Shown: one piece after another, positions 17,203 through 27,300 of the stretch
Position numbering within the stretch: position 1 is the stretch's first letter
How the letters are laid out: every line of letters starts with the position of its first letter
Assembly: GCF_014695725.1 (NCBI RefSeq)
Contig: NZ_JACJOU010000033.1
Location: forward strand, 526,527-590,526
Origin: Microcoleus sp. FACHB-672
GTDB taxonomy: Bacteria > Cyanobacteriota > Cyanobacteriia > Cyanobacteriales > Oscillatoriaceae
DNA length: 64,000 nucleotides
Direction of reading: 5' to 3'
Made by a program: the position numbers and the translations under genes
Notes under the pieces: model-generated
What the model saw: only the letters and a program-made list of their open reading frames with translations
What the model was told of the DNA's origin: nothing
Database searches by the model: none

Positions 17203-18675
17203 TTAAATACCAAAAAGAGTTTGTAGTCGTTTGCGAACCCAAATCAAAGGCGTTTCTTCTAAAGAACCTTCGGGTAATAATCCTAAATTGCGAAGTGCTT
17301 GTTGGCGTTCAGATAATTTTTGAGCAAGCTGATCGGCTAAACCTGGATGCTCGACTAAAAGTTTCTGGAGATCGTGACGTTCTACAACAAAAAGAATCGA
17401 GTCTTCTAAAGTGCGAACGGTTGCTGAGCGAGGCGTTCCCATCAGCAAAGACATCTCCCCAAAAAACTCACCTTCATGCAGTGTAGCAATGTATTTGCCA
17501 ATTTTTTGAGAAAAGACTTCAACAGAGCCGGTGAGAATAATATAAAAAGACTCTCCTGGGCCGTTTTCTTGGCAAACAACCTGCCCGGAAGGAAACAGTT
17601 GTCGGTAGCCGTATTCAATCAATTGCCGCAATTCCAAATCTGAACACTGCTCAAAATAAGTCACGCGCCGCAATAAATCTCGGAGTGTCCAATTATTCGG
17701 TGATTTTGGCGATAAATTTGTAGGGGGTGCGGGCGTGGGATGTTGAGCCGGCATTTTGCCGTTCGTTGCTTCATCAGGATTGCTTTTATTAAACAAAGCA
17801 CCCAGTTCATCTATATTGCGGATATACAAATTTCGCTGCGGAAAAGGAATTGAAATTCCTCGATGACGGAATTCATGTTCAATGCGAAAATGCAAAGCAC
17901 TTTTAATTGGATCACTCTCGTGGGGCTGATCTATCCAAACCAAAAGTTCAAATTTTAAATCACTTTCCGCAAATCCTTTAAACCACACCTTTGGAGAAGG
18001 ATAGGATAATACACTCGATTCCATCCGGGCAGCGGCGAGCAATGCCTCTGTGACGAGAATTGGGTCAGTTCCGTAGTCAACTCCCACGGGGATATGAATG
18101 CAGCATTTGGGGTCTCGATAGCTCCAGTTAATAATATTATTTTCAACAAAGCGGATATTCGGGACAATCACAAATACTCCATCGATGGTACGAACAATTG
18201 TAGAGCGAATAGAAATATTTTCAACCGTTCCTAATAAATCATCAACTTCAATAAAATCTCCAACTTTAATCGGTCGCTCAAACAAAAGTGTTAAACCGCT
18301 AATAAAATTACTCGCTAAATTTTGCAACGAGAAACCTAAGCCAATTCCTAAGACGCCGGCTAAGACTGCGATGGAGCTGAAATTAATCCCAACTGATTGC
18401 AGAACAATTAAAAAGCCTAGGGCGGTCAGCGAATAGCTGATGACTGCGGCAATGGCTTCTCGGCTGCCCCGGTCGAATCCCATACGGATTAACAGCCGAT
18501 GTTTTAGCCACACGCTGAAGGCGCGAGAAACCAGAAAGACAATAATAATTAAAAGAATAAGCTGGAAGATTAAACCAAGGGAAAAACTTTTGTCGCCGAT
18601 ATCAAACAGGTTGGCGTTCAAAAGTTTGAAACACTCGGAAGATATTTTCTGTGCTTGATTAAAAATCCACTTCAT
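17203..18675 (-). CDS. MscS-type channel fused to a cyclic-nucleotide-binding domain
   Basis: 490 residues. N-terminal membrane helices (residues 35-55, 70-95, 100-135) end in the MscS pore helix pattern VLAGVLGIGLGFSLQNLASN. Then comes the cytoplasmic beta domain (GLTLLFERPIKVGDFIEVDD) and the C-terminal MscS domain up to about residue 285. After a Pro-rich linker (300-330), residues 335-465 are a CNB domain with phosphate-binding cassette FFGEMSLLMGTPRSATV, including the Glu and Arg that contact cyclic nucleotide. This is the bacterial cyclic-nucleotide-gated (bCNG) subgroup of the MscS superfamily. cAMP binding and weak mechanosensitivity are expected by family. Encoded just beyond the coiled-coil pair, same strand, but separated by the GGDEF remnant. 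Confidence 0.95.
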   Translation of the reverse strand: MKWIFNQAQKISSECFKLLNANLFDIGDKSFSLGLIFQLILLIIIVFLVSRAFSVWLKHRLLIRMGFDRGSREAIAAVISYSLTALGFLIVLQSVGINFSSIAVLAGVLGIGLGFSLQNLASNFISGLTLLFERPIKVGDFIEVDDLLGTVENISIRSTIVRTIDGVFVIVPNIRFVENNIINWSYRDPKCCIHIPVGVDYGTDPILVTEALLAAARMESSVLSYPSPKVWFKGFAESDLKFELLVWIDQPHESDPIKSALHFRIEHEFRHRGISIPFPQRNLYIRNIDELGALFNKSNPDEATNGKMPAQHPTPAPPTNLSPKSPNNWTLRDLLRRVTYFEQCSDLELRQLIEYGYRQLFPSGQVVCQENGPGESFYIILTGSVEVFSQKIGKYIATLHEGEFFGEMSLLMGTPRSATVRTLEDSILFVVERHDLQKLLVEHPGLADQLAQKLSERQQALRNLGLLPEGSLEETPLIWVRKRLQTLFGI

Positions 18676-19205
18676 TGTTTACTCTAGGTAGTTGCCGTTT
18701 GATTTATACGGACAATTGGCAAGCCAGCAGATCCAGCTTTTGATAGTCAATACCAAATAGTAACCTTATGGGGGAAAATCCATCCTTTTTTAACCGGCCT
18801 TCCCCATGCGCTGAAGTTGGAGAAAGCTGCCTCAAACTTGCGTGACCCTATCCCCTTTGTCCAACGTAGAAATGCGTAAGTTCGGTTAAAAATTCCTCGG
18901 CATCCGGATCAAGGGCAGCGGATGTAGCAAAAGAACCCCGCTATGCTACCGTACAGTCTGGTAGCCTGGGGATAACCGGCAAGGGCAACGCGTTCACTCA
19001 AGCGTGCCATAAGGTTTAATAGAAGCATCTAGCTGACAACTTCAGCCATCAGCGCCCGGAATGCCCTAAGGGCAAACACCCCTTCAGGCGACCAAAACAG
19101 AAGGCTCAAGGCAAACTCAATTTCAGCATTTGCGATCCTTGAAGAGCCAGAGAACTCTAGACTAAAGGCAGCAACCGATGTAGGACGGGATTAGGAGGGA
19201 CAGTT
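18676..19205. other. 530-base gap upstream of mgtE
   Basis: No ORF. Holds the three-stem leader described at 18936-19091, a cluster of divergent promoters presumably near 18700-18850, and the strong ribosome site aggaggga (19192-19199) of mgtE. Confidence 0.5.
18936..19091 (+). promoter_or_regulatory. Structured 5' leader of mgtE (candidate cis-regulatory RNA)
   Basis: Three consecutive stems lie upstream of mgtE. Stem 1: cccc...gctacc / ggtagc...gggg (18936-18971). Stem 2: ggcaacgc / gcgtgcc with one bulge (18984-19008). Stem 3: tgccct / agggca (19062-19074), enclosed by cgcc / ggcg (19053-19091). Magnesium transporters in other bacteria are often controlled by Mg-sensing leaders. The M-box consensus is not recognisable here, so this would be a different element, or just local structure. 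Confidence 0.4.
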
Positions 19206-20603
19206 TTGACAGAAAATAACAATCTATCCTCTCCCCTCCAGGCCATGTCGCGGCGCGAACTGCGGGAGTTAGTGAGATCGCAGATGCAAGCGCTGCTAGA
19301 ACAAGGCGACTTCAAAGGCGCGAAAGCGATTTTAGTGCCGGTGCAGCCGCCAGATATCGCAGAAGCTATCGAAGGCTTGCCAGAAGCGATGCAAGTCATT
19401 GCTTTCCGCTTGCTTTCAAAAGACGAAGCCACTGAAGTTTATGAACATCTCGACTCCAGCGTGCAACAACTGCTGCTGGAGGACTTCAAGCGCCAGGAAG
19501 TGCTTGACATTGTCGATAAAATGTCGCCCGATGACCGAGCGCGGCTGTTTGATGAACTGCCGGCAACCGTTGTTCGGCGTTTAGGCGAACAACTATCGCC
19601 ATCGGAATGGCAAGCAACCGCACTGCTATTAGGCTATGAAGCCGGCACAGCAGGACGGATCATGACGCCAGAGTATATCTCGCTCAAAGAAAGCTTCACC
19701 GTCAGCCAAACCCTGGAACGCATTCGCGCCTTAGCGCCCGTTACAGAAATCGTTTATTACCTATATATCACCGATACCGCCCGCCGGCTCACCGGCATTC
19801 TGTCCCTGCGGGATCTCGTCACCTCCCAGCCAGACCAGACAATTGGGGAAATTATGACCCGCGAGGTTGTCTCAGTCAACACCAGTGATGACCAAGAAGA
19901 AGTTGCCCGACTCATCCAGCGCTATGACTTTTTAGCAGTGCCGGTGGTAGATCGCGAACAACGGCTGGTGGGCATTATCACCGTTGATGACGTGATCGAT
20001 ATCTTAGAAGAAGAAACCACCAAAGATATTTATGCCTTGGGTGGCGTGCAGTCCGACGGAGACAATTATTTCCAGACCGATTTAATTACCGTCGCCCGTA
20101 GACGAGTGCTCTGGCTGTTAGTCTTGCTACTAACAAATACCGTCACAGGCACTATTATCAAATCACAAGAAGGGCTTTTGCAGCAGGTGGTGTCGCTGGC
20201 GGCGTTTATCCCCCTACTCGTAGGCACCGGCGGCAACGTCGGGGCGCAGTCCTCCACAGTCGTGATTCGGGGTTTGAATACCGATGAAATTCGCGCAATG
20301 GGACCCGTCCAGGTCGTTATCCGAGAAGCAATGGCTGGGGCATTACTAGGGGGAATGCTGGGGGCGATCGCAACCGTGTGGGCAAGCTTCCTACAAGAAA
20401 GTGTGTTGGTCGCGATTACAGTCGGAATTAGTCTAGTGGCAATCGCCATTTTGGCATCCATTGCCGGTTCGGCACTGCCGTTTATCTTTCGTGCCTTCAA
20501 ACTAGATCCCGCGCTGATGTCGGCCCCATTTATCACCACAGCCGTTGATGTCTTGGGCGTCGTTATTTACTTCAACTTAGCGCGACTAATTTTGCGGTTG
20601 TAG
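19206..20603 (+). CDS. mgtE: Magnesium transporter MgtE
   Basis: 465 residues with the full MgtE architecture. An N-terminal superhelical domain (residues 10-130, MSPDDRARLFDELPATVVRR) is followed by two CBS domains (135-270, including VSVNTSDDQEEVARLIQRYD). The plug helix leads into five membrane helices with the family signature PLLVGTGGNVGAQSSTVVIR. It is a dimeric Mg2+ channel whose cytosolic domains close the pore when Mg2+ is plentiful. The TTG start is supported by an aggaggga ribosome site six bases upstream. The Asp of the pore (LDPALMSAPFITTAVDVLG) is present. A structured leader upstream may add control. Confidence 0.96.
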   Translation: MTENNNLSSPLQAMSRRELRELVRSQMQALLEQGDFKGAKAILVPVQPPDIAEAIEGLPEAMQVIAFRLLSKDEATEVYEHLDSSVQQLLLEDFKRQEVLDIVDKMSPDDRARLFDELPATVVRRLGEQLSPSEWQATALLLGYEAGTAGRIMTPEYISLKESFTVSQTLERIRALAPVTEIVYYLYITDTARRLTGILSLRDLVTSQPDQTIGEIMTREVVSVNTSDDQEEVARLIQRYDFLAVPVVDREQRLVGIITVDDVIDILEEETTKDIYALGGVQSDGDNYFQTDLITVARRRVLWLLVLLLTNTVTGTIIKSQEGLLQQVVSLAAFIPLLVGTGGNVGAQSSTVVIRGLNTDEIRAMGPVQVVIREAMAGALLGGMLGAIATVWASFLQESVLVAITVGISLVAIAILASIAGSALPFIFRAFKLDPALMSAPFITTAVDVLGVVIYFNLARLILRL

Positions 20604-20949
20604 ATTAGGCGGAGGTTGATTAAACCGGCACTCCAGTAAATTTTTAGGTTGAGCGTGAGGGAGAGAGAGGACTTCACCGATTTTGAGACACTCCCATAAA
20701 ATTACGAATCAGAGGGGCAATCGCTGACAAATGTTTTCAGGCTTACCGCAAATAACAATTTGCAACCGCACCCTTAAATCAGTCGCACCACTCAAGCCTA
20801 ACCGCCAACACTTATACTTTTCGCCCCAACAGCGCTAGGCTAAAAAGGAGAATTTAAACATCGCGAAATCCCCATAGGAGGCCAGCATCCGATCCCATTC
20901 AGACATCCTTATCCTAAACATTCAAGGCTTTTGAAACAGGTAAGTAACG
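20604..20949. other. Intergenic region before the hairpin-family array
   Basis: About 345 bases with no ORF. It should hold the promoter for the genes at 20950-23847; I could not pick a convincing -35/-10 pair. Confidence 0.5.
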
Positions 20950-22650
20950 ATGAGCCTTAGCGCGTCTATCACTGCAATAATTCAGAACGCTTTCTTCAGC
21001 TTTCTTAAACTGTGCAATACTGCTCATCGGCTAGAGATAGCAGAGTATATTGCACTCATTTGCTCAATCGTTGGGTTAATTGCGGCTCTCATATCCGGGC
21101 AGATCATCTTTGCCGTTGTTCCCCTAACGAGTTCCGTCGCGCTGAACCTACTCAACCGTTACCGCTACGACCGGCTCAATTCACGGCGGACGTCGGCGGC
21201 CATTATGCGGGTGCAGCAGCAATTTGCCGAAGAGATGCAACTGCTACAAGCCTCAGTGCCAGGAATACCGGCGTCCTCCCCACTGCCTGATAGCGCTCGT
21301 GGCCCCCAGACCTATCCTACAGGAAGCACCGAGATGCCAAAAAAACCTGCCTCGCCACAGGAAGCGCCCGACCTGACCCCAATTTATCAAAATATCGCCC
21401 AGCTACAAGAAGAGTGCGCCACCGTCCAGGAATCTGTTAGCAGCGTCATTCACTACCTCAATAGCGCATCCGTTGTAGAACGAGTTGACCGCTTGGAACG
21501 GACGATGACGCAACTGTCGGAACGCCTTGCTAGTTTGGCCAACCAAATAGAAACCGCCATGCAGCGCCGGTGGGACGACAAGCAACAGCCACCGGCACCG
21601 GCAGCAGAACAACCCCGCGCCTCCAAAAAGAAAAAATCCGCCGCCGCCCCAGAATTGAGCCAAAAAGAGCCGGCAGCCCCCACTGCGGTAGCGGAAGCAA
21701 CCGCGCCCCAACCAACGGCCAAATCCATTCTCCTGCCCAGCTTTGTCAGTCAATCCCTCAATCAAAACTGGCGCTGTGTGCGTACCCTCACCGGACATAC
21801 CGACTGGGTGAGCGGATTGGCCATTAGCGCCGATGGCCAGCACTTGGTCAGCGGCAGTTTTGACAAAACCCTGAAAATTTGGCAGCCCCACACTGGCGAG
21901 TTGCTACACACCCTGTCAGCTCATACCAAAGGCATTTTTTCCGTTGCCATTACGCCAGATAGTCAGATTGTGGCAAGCGGGAGCTGGGATGAGACAATCA
22001 AACTGTGGAAGCTAGAAACTGGGGAATTGATGGATACCCTGGCCGGCCATTCCGGCTCCGTGCGCTCCATCACCATCAGCCCCGATGGTAAAATGCTCGC
22101 CAGTGGCAGTTTTGACGAAACGATTAAGCTGTGGGAGTTGAACACCGGCGTCTTGCAAAGCCGGCTCACGGATTATTCCGGGCCGGTTTACGCCCTGCAA
22201 TTTAGCCCAAACGGGGAATTTCTCGCCAGTGGCGGCGGCGACGGACTGATCCATCTGTGGCAAATGCACACCGGCGAACATATCGGCACCCTAACGGGAA
22301 ATTTAGATTTTGTTTGGTCACTCAGCTTTAGTCCCGATACGTCATACCTCGCTAGCGGCAACGGCAACGGCACCGTTAAACTGTGGGAGTTGGACACCGG
22401 CGATCTCATCGCCACCCTCGCCGAGCATTCCGGGCCGGTTTACTCGGTTGCCTTCACCCCCGATGGCCAAACCCTACTCAGTGGCAGCGCCGACGGCACC
22501 GTTAAAATCTGGGATAGGGCATCCGGCAAGCGAGTGCATACCCTGGCAGAGGATAGCAAACCTGCGATCTCCCTATCCATCAGCCCTTCGGGTCAACTCC
22601 TCGCCATTGGCAGCGCCAACGGCACAATCAAAATTTGGCAGCGAGATTAA
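20950..22650 (+). CDS. Hairpin-family member A: membrane hairpin + coiled coil + WD40 propeller
   Basis: 566 residues. Residues 27-75 carry the module shared by six genes here: RLEIAEYIALICSIVGLIAA ... PLTSSVALNLLNRYR, two short membrane helices joined by a turn at the SGQ. A coiled coil follows (75-190), then a low-complexity Ala/Pro/Lys linker (195-265), then seven WD40 repeats (272-566; GHTDWVSGLAIS ... LKIWQ through IKIWQRD), enough for one closed propeller. Likely membrane-anchored with the propeller in the cytoplasm as a protein-binding platform. No enzymatic residues. Its stop is nine bases before the next gene, so they form an operon. Function unknown; the WD40 entry sequence WRCVRTLTGH recurs in member F at 34500. 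Confidence 0.93.
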   Translation: MSLSASITAIIQNAFFSFLKLCNTAHRLEIAEYIALICSIVGLIAALISGQIIFAVVPLTSSVALNLLNRYRYDRLNSRRTSAAIMRVQQQFAEEMQLLQASVPGIPASSPLPDSARGPQTYPTGSTEMPKKPASPQEAPDLTPIYQNIAQLQEECATVQESVSSVIHYLNSASVVERVDRLERTMTQLSERLASLANQIETAMQRRWDDKQQPPAPAAEQPRASKKKKSAAAPELSQKEPAAPTAVAEATAPQPTAKSILLPSFVSQSLNQNWRCVRTLTGHTDWVSGLAISADGQHLVSGSFDKTLKIWQPHTGELLHTLSAHTKGIFSVAITPDSQIVASGSWDETIKLWKLETGELMDTLAGHSGSVRSITISPDGKMLASGSFDETIKLWELNTGVLQSRLTDYSGPVYALQFSPNGEFLASGGGDGLIHLWQMHTGEHIGTLTGNLDFVWSLSFSPDTSYLASGNGNGTVKLWELDTGDLIATLAEHSGPVYSVAFTPDGQTLLSGSADGTVKIWDRASGKRVHTLAEDSKPAISLSISPSGQLLAIGSANGTIKIWQRD

Positions 22651-22659
22651 ACAAAGTTC

Positions 22660-23847
22660 GTGAAAACCCGTAACGTGCTGGAAATTGCAGAGTTTGTATC
22701 CCTCGCCGGCTCAGTCGCGGGATCGGTTGCGGCTGTGTTTTTCCAGCAACTTGTCTATGCAGTCGCGCCCCTGTCGCTGTCGCTGCTGCTTAACTGGAGT
22801 AACCGGCAGCGATTTGAGCTACAGACGCGCCAACAAACTACAGCAGCGATTTCCCAGTTAAACGAGCAACTCTCTAGCCTCGACGCCGCAAAACAGCAGT
22901 GGGCTGAGGCGTTAACTTCTGTGATTCAACGCTTGGAACACGAAGCCCAAAGTATTGAACCGGGGCGGGATATCTCTGGCTTTCTCTCAGAAATTGAGCA
23001 ACTGAAAAACCGGCAAACCACCCTGGAAAAATGGCTGGCACCCCTTCAAGTTCAGTTAGACGGCTTGCGAGAGCAATTTACAAGCCGGCCTGAACTTGAG
23101 CAGATTGAAAATTTAGCCCGCGTGATTGTGGCGCTGCAACAGTATCTCGATCGGCTGCCCCCACCAAGCGCGGCACAACTGCCGGTTGCCGATTTACAAA
23201 AGCAGGTAGAACGGGCGATTGCCAGCATTCCCGCTCAAGTTGAGGCTGCCGGTCACAACCTCATAGAGGAGATAAACCACCAGCTGCAAGTCATTCAGCA
23301 GCCTTATGAGTATGAGCTGGTGATGAAGCGTGAACGCAGCCACTCTCTGCTCGTGGAAGCCCTGGAAAAAGCTCAAGACCGGCTGATCGTCGTCTGTCCC
23401 TGGCTGAGGCGTAGCCGGCTTGATGACACCATGATGCGTAACTTTAGGGCATTGCTAGATCGGCATTGTTGCGTTGAGATAGGTTGGGGACAAACCACGG
23501 ATGTGGAAACGCCGGCAGAGTATGCCGCCGGCATCCATCAGTTGCAACAGCTCGTGAGGGAATATCCGGATCGCTTTAAGCTCAAAGGATTGGCAACCCA
23601 TGAGAATTTTTTAGTATGCGATTGCGCCTTTGCGTGGGTGGGCAGTCACGATGTTCTCAATGCCGGCACGCAACGGGATCGCCCAGAGGTGGGAGTTCGC
23701 ACCACCGATCCGCGCATCATTCAAGAATTGATCCAACGCTTTGACGAAGCCCAACCGTTAAATTTACCAAGCAGCCGACTTCTCCCAACCTCCCTCGACC
23801 AATTTGCCGATGCAGAAGAACCTGCTGAACCGCTACTCGAAGAGTGA
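22660..23847 (+). CDS. Hairpin-family member B: membrane hairpin + coiled coil + PLD-like domain
   Basis: 395 residues from GTG 22660, nine bases after the stop of member A. Residues 6-53 are the shared hairpin (LEIAEFVSLAGSVAGSVAAV ... LSLLLNWSNRQRF). Residues 60-215 are coiled coil. Residues 218-375 form a phospholipase-D-like domain: SLLVEALEKAQDRLIVVCPW (ending near 243), a central IGWGQ strand, then THENFLVCDCAFAWVGSHD and a closing EVGVRTTDPRIIQELIQRFD. The HxK(x4)D motif is degenerate: H-E-N-F-L-V-C-D, with Asn in place of the catalytic Lys. It may therefore be a binding or regulatory fold rather than a nuclease. The same domain occurs in member C. Confidence 0.92.
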   Translation: MKTRNVLEIAEFVSLAGSVAGSVAAVFFQQLVYAVAPLSLSLLLNWSNRQRFELQTRQQTTAAISQLNEQLSSLDAAKQQWAEALTSVIQRLEHEAQSIEPGRDISGFLSEIEQLKNRQTTLEKWLAPLQVQLDGLREQFTSRPELEQIENLARVIVALQQYLDRLPPPSAAQLPVADLQKQVERAIASIPAQVEAAGHNLIEEINHQLQVIQQPYEYELVMKRERSHSLLVEALEKAQDRLIVVCPWLRRSRLDDTMMRNFRALLDRHCCVEIGWGQTTDVETPAEYAAGIHQLQQLVREYPDRFKLKGLATHENFLVCDCAFAWVGSHDVLNAGTQRDRPEVGVRTTDPRIIQELIQRFDEAQPLNLPSSRLLPTSLDQFADAEEPAEPLLEE

Positions 23848-24337
23848 GCCGGTTGCGAAAGAAAAAATTAAGTCTTTGGGAGGAAGTTTAAAAGCTTTAA
23901 CTTATTGCATTATTCTCAAATTAAGACAATCGCTCAACTTTTTCTTTAGCCAGTTTTATCCTAGAACAAGGTTTAAAACTACTGTCTTTATTGAATTAGG
24001 CTGTAGTGAGGGAGAAGTCTCGACGGGAAAACGTTACTTTTTGATATCCGAATCTCAGCGTTTTTTACCTGTTTAATATTTAGAAGAATTTTTGATGAGA
24101 GCGTTAATTAGCTTGACTGAGATATTTTGACTAAATACCTAATAAATAGGTATTTCGATGTATAAAACTATACTGCAATTATCCGGAATCTGCTATAAAT
24201 TTATAATGCAAGTTAAATGCAGAAAAAGACCTCAGAAAATCTCAGAATGAACTCGGCAAGATTTGGCTGCGCGATTGAGGCAAAATAGAAGGCAAATATC
24301 AGGCAAAATGTGGTGGGGTTCTAGAAGTAGGTGAATT
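23848..24337. other. AT-rich gap with a perfect hairpin
   Basis: 490 bases between members B and C. A perfect 9-bp inverted repeat, aaatacc ta / ta ggtattt with loop ataaa, lies at 24133-24155; no T-tract follows. An ORF overlapping the end of member B (23804-24076) has no support. The promoter of member C is probably in 24150-24320; AGGTG at 24329-24333 is its ribosome site. Confidence 0.5.
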
Positions 24338-27300
24338 ATGAAAAACAGCTGGCTAGAGATTGCAGAATATATCACCATTGCTGGTTCAATCGCTGGATCG
24401 GCTGTTGCAGTGCTGTCGCAGCAGCTGGTGTACGCAGCAGCGCCGGTGTCTGCGTCGCTGTTGCTGAACCTGCTAAACCGGCGGCGGCTAGAGGAACTGG
24501 CACCGCCCAGCCCAAACGGAGACGTGACTCAAATTCACCGGCAACTTTCCACCGAGGTGGAATCGCTACGCGCCTCAGTCAGAAGATTGCCCACTCATGA
24601 AGAACTCAGAGGCGTTAAAGAAGCGCTTCAGACAGAAATGCGCCGGTTAGAAGGGCTAGAAACAGCAGAAGGCAGTGCGGCTGGAGACATCTCCCACATT
24701 CACAACCAGTATTCCAGCTTGCTGGAAGCCGTTGCCACCGTAAGCAACCGTTTAGAAGAATTTCCACCAGCATCAAGAGTGGAAGGTTTAGAAAAAGCCT
24801 TCGCCCGAACCACCGAAGAACTCGCGCAACTGGAAAACGAAGTCACTCAACTTCAAACCAACCTGCAAAACCGGCAAGCTCAAAGCCCAACAGAAGAGCA
24901 AGCCCTCACAGCACAAGCTTACTCGCTCCTAGAGCAACAACTCGAACAGTTAAGAACAACCTTAGCCCAAGTCCAGCAAGACGCCCAAAGTCGGGTGCCG
25001 GCGCAAGATTTTAACTCTCTGGTAGCAGCGATGAACGCCCTAGAGCAAGCCGTCGTACCCGCTGCTGGGGCAATCTCAGACATCCAAGCGCAGTTAGACG
25101 CATTGAGCGAACAAGTCAGCCGGCAGTCCAACGAAACATTGCAAACCACCACGCTACAGCAGCTAGAAGAAGTTAGAGGTGCACTTGCAGGGTTAGAGCG
25201 CCGTATCGATCTAGAAAAGGAAAATTTCACCGCCACAGCGGCGCTAAGCTCAGAAACCGCAGAATTAGCCGACATTGAAGCACTTGCCCCACTGAGCAAT
25301 GCGATTGAGGATATGCGACTGGAATTAGAAGACTTGAGATCGCAGATCAGACAGCGCAGCGGAGTAACATTGCCAGCCGGCATCTCCCAGCAGCTAGACG
25401 AACTGAGAGTATCTTTAAACGAACTAAGTCAGCGTGTAGAAACCGGCAGCATTACCACATCTGCCGAAACCACAGAATTAGCCGGCAGCGAAGCACTTGC
25501 CCCACTGAGCAATGCGGTTGAGGATATACGACTGGAATTAGAAGACTTGAGATCGCAGATCAGACAGCGCAGTGGGGTAACATTGCCAGCCGGCATCTCC
25601 CAGCAGCTAGACGAACTGAGAGTATCTTTAAACGAACTAAGTCAACGTGTAGAAACCGGCAGTATTACCACATCTGAAACCACAGAATTAGCCAGCAGCG
25701 AAGCACTTGCTCCACTGAGTAATGCGGTTGAGGACATACGACTGGAATTAGAAGACTTAAGATCGCAGATCAGACAGCGCAGCGGAGTAACATTGCCAGC
25801 CGGCATTTTCCAGCAATTAGACGAACTGAGAGAATCCTTTAACCAGTTAAACCGGCGTGTGGATCAACCGGCATCTGCCCAAACCGCAGAATTAGTCGGC
25901 AGCGAAGCACTTGCCCCGCTGAGCAATGCGGTTGAGGATATACGACTGGAATTAGAAGACTTGAGATCGCAGATCAGACAGCGTAGCGGAGTAACATTGC
26001 CAGCCGGCATCTCCCAGCAGCTAGACGAACTGAGAGAATCCTTTAACCAGTTAAGTCGGCGTGTGGATCAACCGGCATCTGCCCAAACTGTAGATTTAGC
26101 TGGCATTGAAGAAGTCTTAGCCAAAATCGCCCAATCCGTTGCCGACTCAAAAGCGCAAATAGAAAGCCGGCTCATCCAGTTGGAAGCGCGGGAAATTAGC
26201 CCCCTTGGGCAAGATGTGGCTCAACTGCAACACGAGTATGCCAGCTTACTCGCCTCCATTGCCGGTTTAATTGCACGACTCGACAGTTTGCCAGCAGCAT
26301 CAAGGGTAGAAGATTTAGAAACAACCTTAGCCCAGCTGGTGGAAAGAATAGAAACCCTACCCGCCGACAGCGTGCGGCAACCCATGCCGGCAAACCTTGC
26401 CATTGAGGGGCAAATCGAGGAATTCAGGAGTGCCTTAGCCGAATTAGAGCGCATTATCCAAAACCCCACCCCCCAAGCGGCAACAACCACCGGCTTAGAG
26501 GAAACCGTCGCCGAAATTCAAGCCGAACTGGCGAACTTGAGAGCGCAAGTCAACCAGCCTTTAGCCGCAATTCTGCCGGTAGACAGCCGGCTGCAAATAG
26601 AAGAAGTCCGAGGCGTCGTTGATGCGCTCAACCGGCGGATCGATGACTTACCGCTGCCAGAACCCGTCGATTTCACCGGCGTTGAAGAAGTTTTAAATAA
26701 AATCGCCGAATCTGTCGCCGAGGCAAAAGCCCGGTTGGAAAGTCGGCTAGCCCAGCTAGAAGCAGAAATCCACAATCTCGCGGATCTCGAACCCGTACCG
26801 GGCAACCTTTTGGAGTTGAGAGAACAGTATGCCGGCTTACTAGAATCGGTTGCCGGTGTCACCACACGCTTAGATAGCAGCCCATCTAGCGCCAAGATAG
26901 AGGAATTAGAAAGAGCCATCACCGAGGCTTGGGAAAGAATCGCTTACCTGCAAACAGCCTTCGCCCAACAACAATCTGCACCCGCCTCTGTGGAGGTAGA
27001 GCAGCAATTGGGGGAGTTGAGAACCGCTCTGGGGCAGTTAGAAAGCTCTCTAGAGCATTTGGCGACAAAAGCCGAAGTTCAGCAACATCTGGGAGACATC
27101 CAGAAGTTAGTCAGTGATCTGCGGGGAAACACAGCCGGTGCGACGACAGATTGGCAGCAATTGCGCGAAGACGTTCAATCCTTGCAACAACAAGTAGAAA
27201 GCTTGCCGGTAGAACTTCAAGAGCGCATCACTGCGGAACTGCAAGAACCCCTCAACACCCTAAGCGAACAGTTCAACCAGCGCCCCGAAAGGCAGCAGAT

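Noticed and set aside
21403..21891. 162-codon antisense ORF in member A
   Set aside because: Gly/Cys/Phe-rich translation that mirrors the WD40 coding strand; a typical shadow.
23804..24076. ORF overlapping the end of member B
   Set aside because: Starts inside member B in another frame, no ribosome site, no recognisable sequence.
24151..24164. NtcA-like site gtatttcgatgtat upstream of member C
   Set aside because: Half-match only to GTA-N8-TAC (last base wrong) with no suitable -10 spacing.
24919..25383. 154-codon antisense ORF in member C
   Set aside because: Ser-rich shadow of a coiled-coil reading frame.
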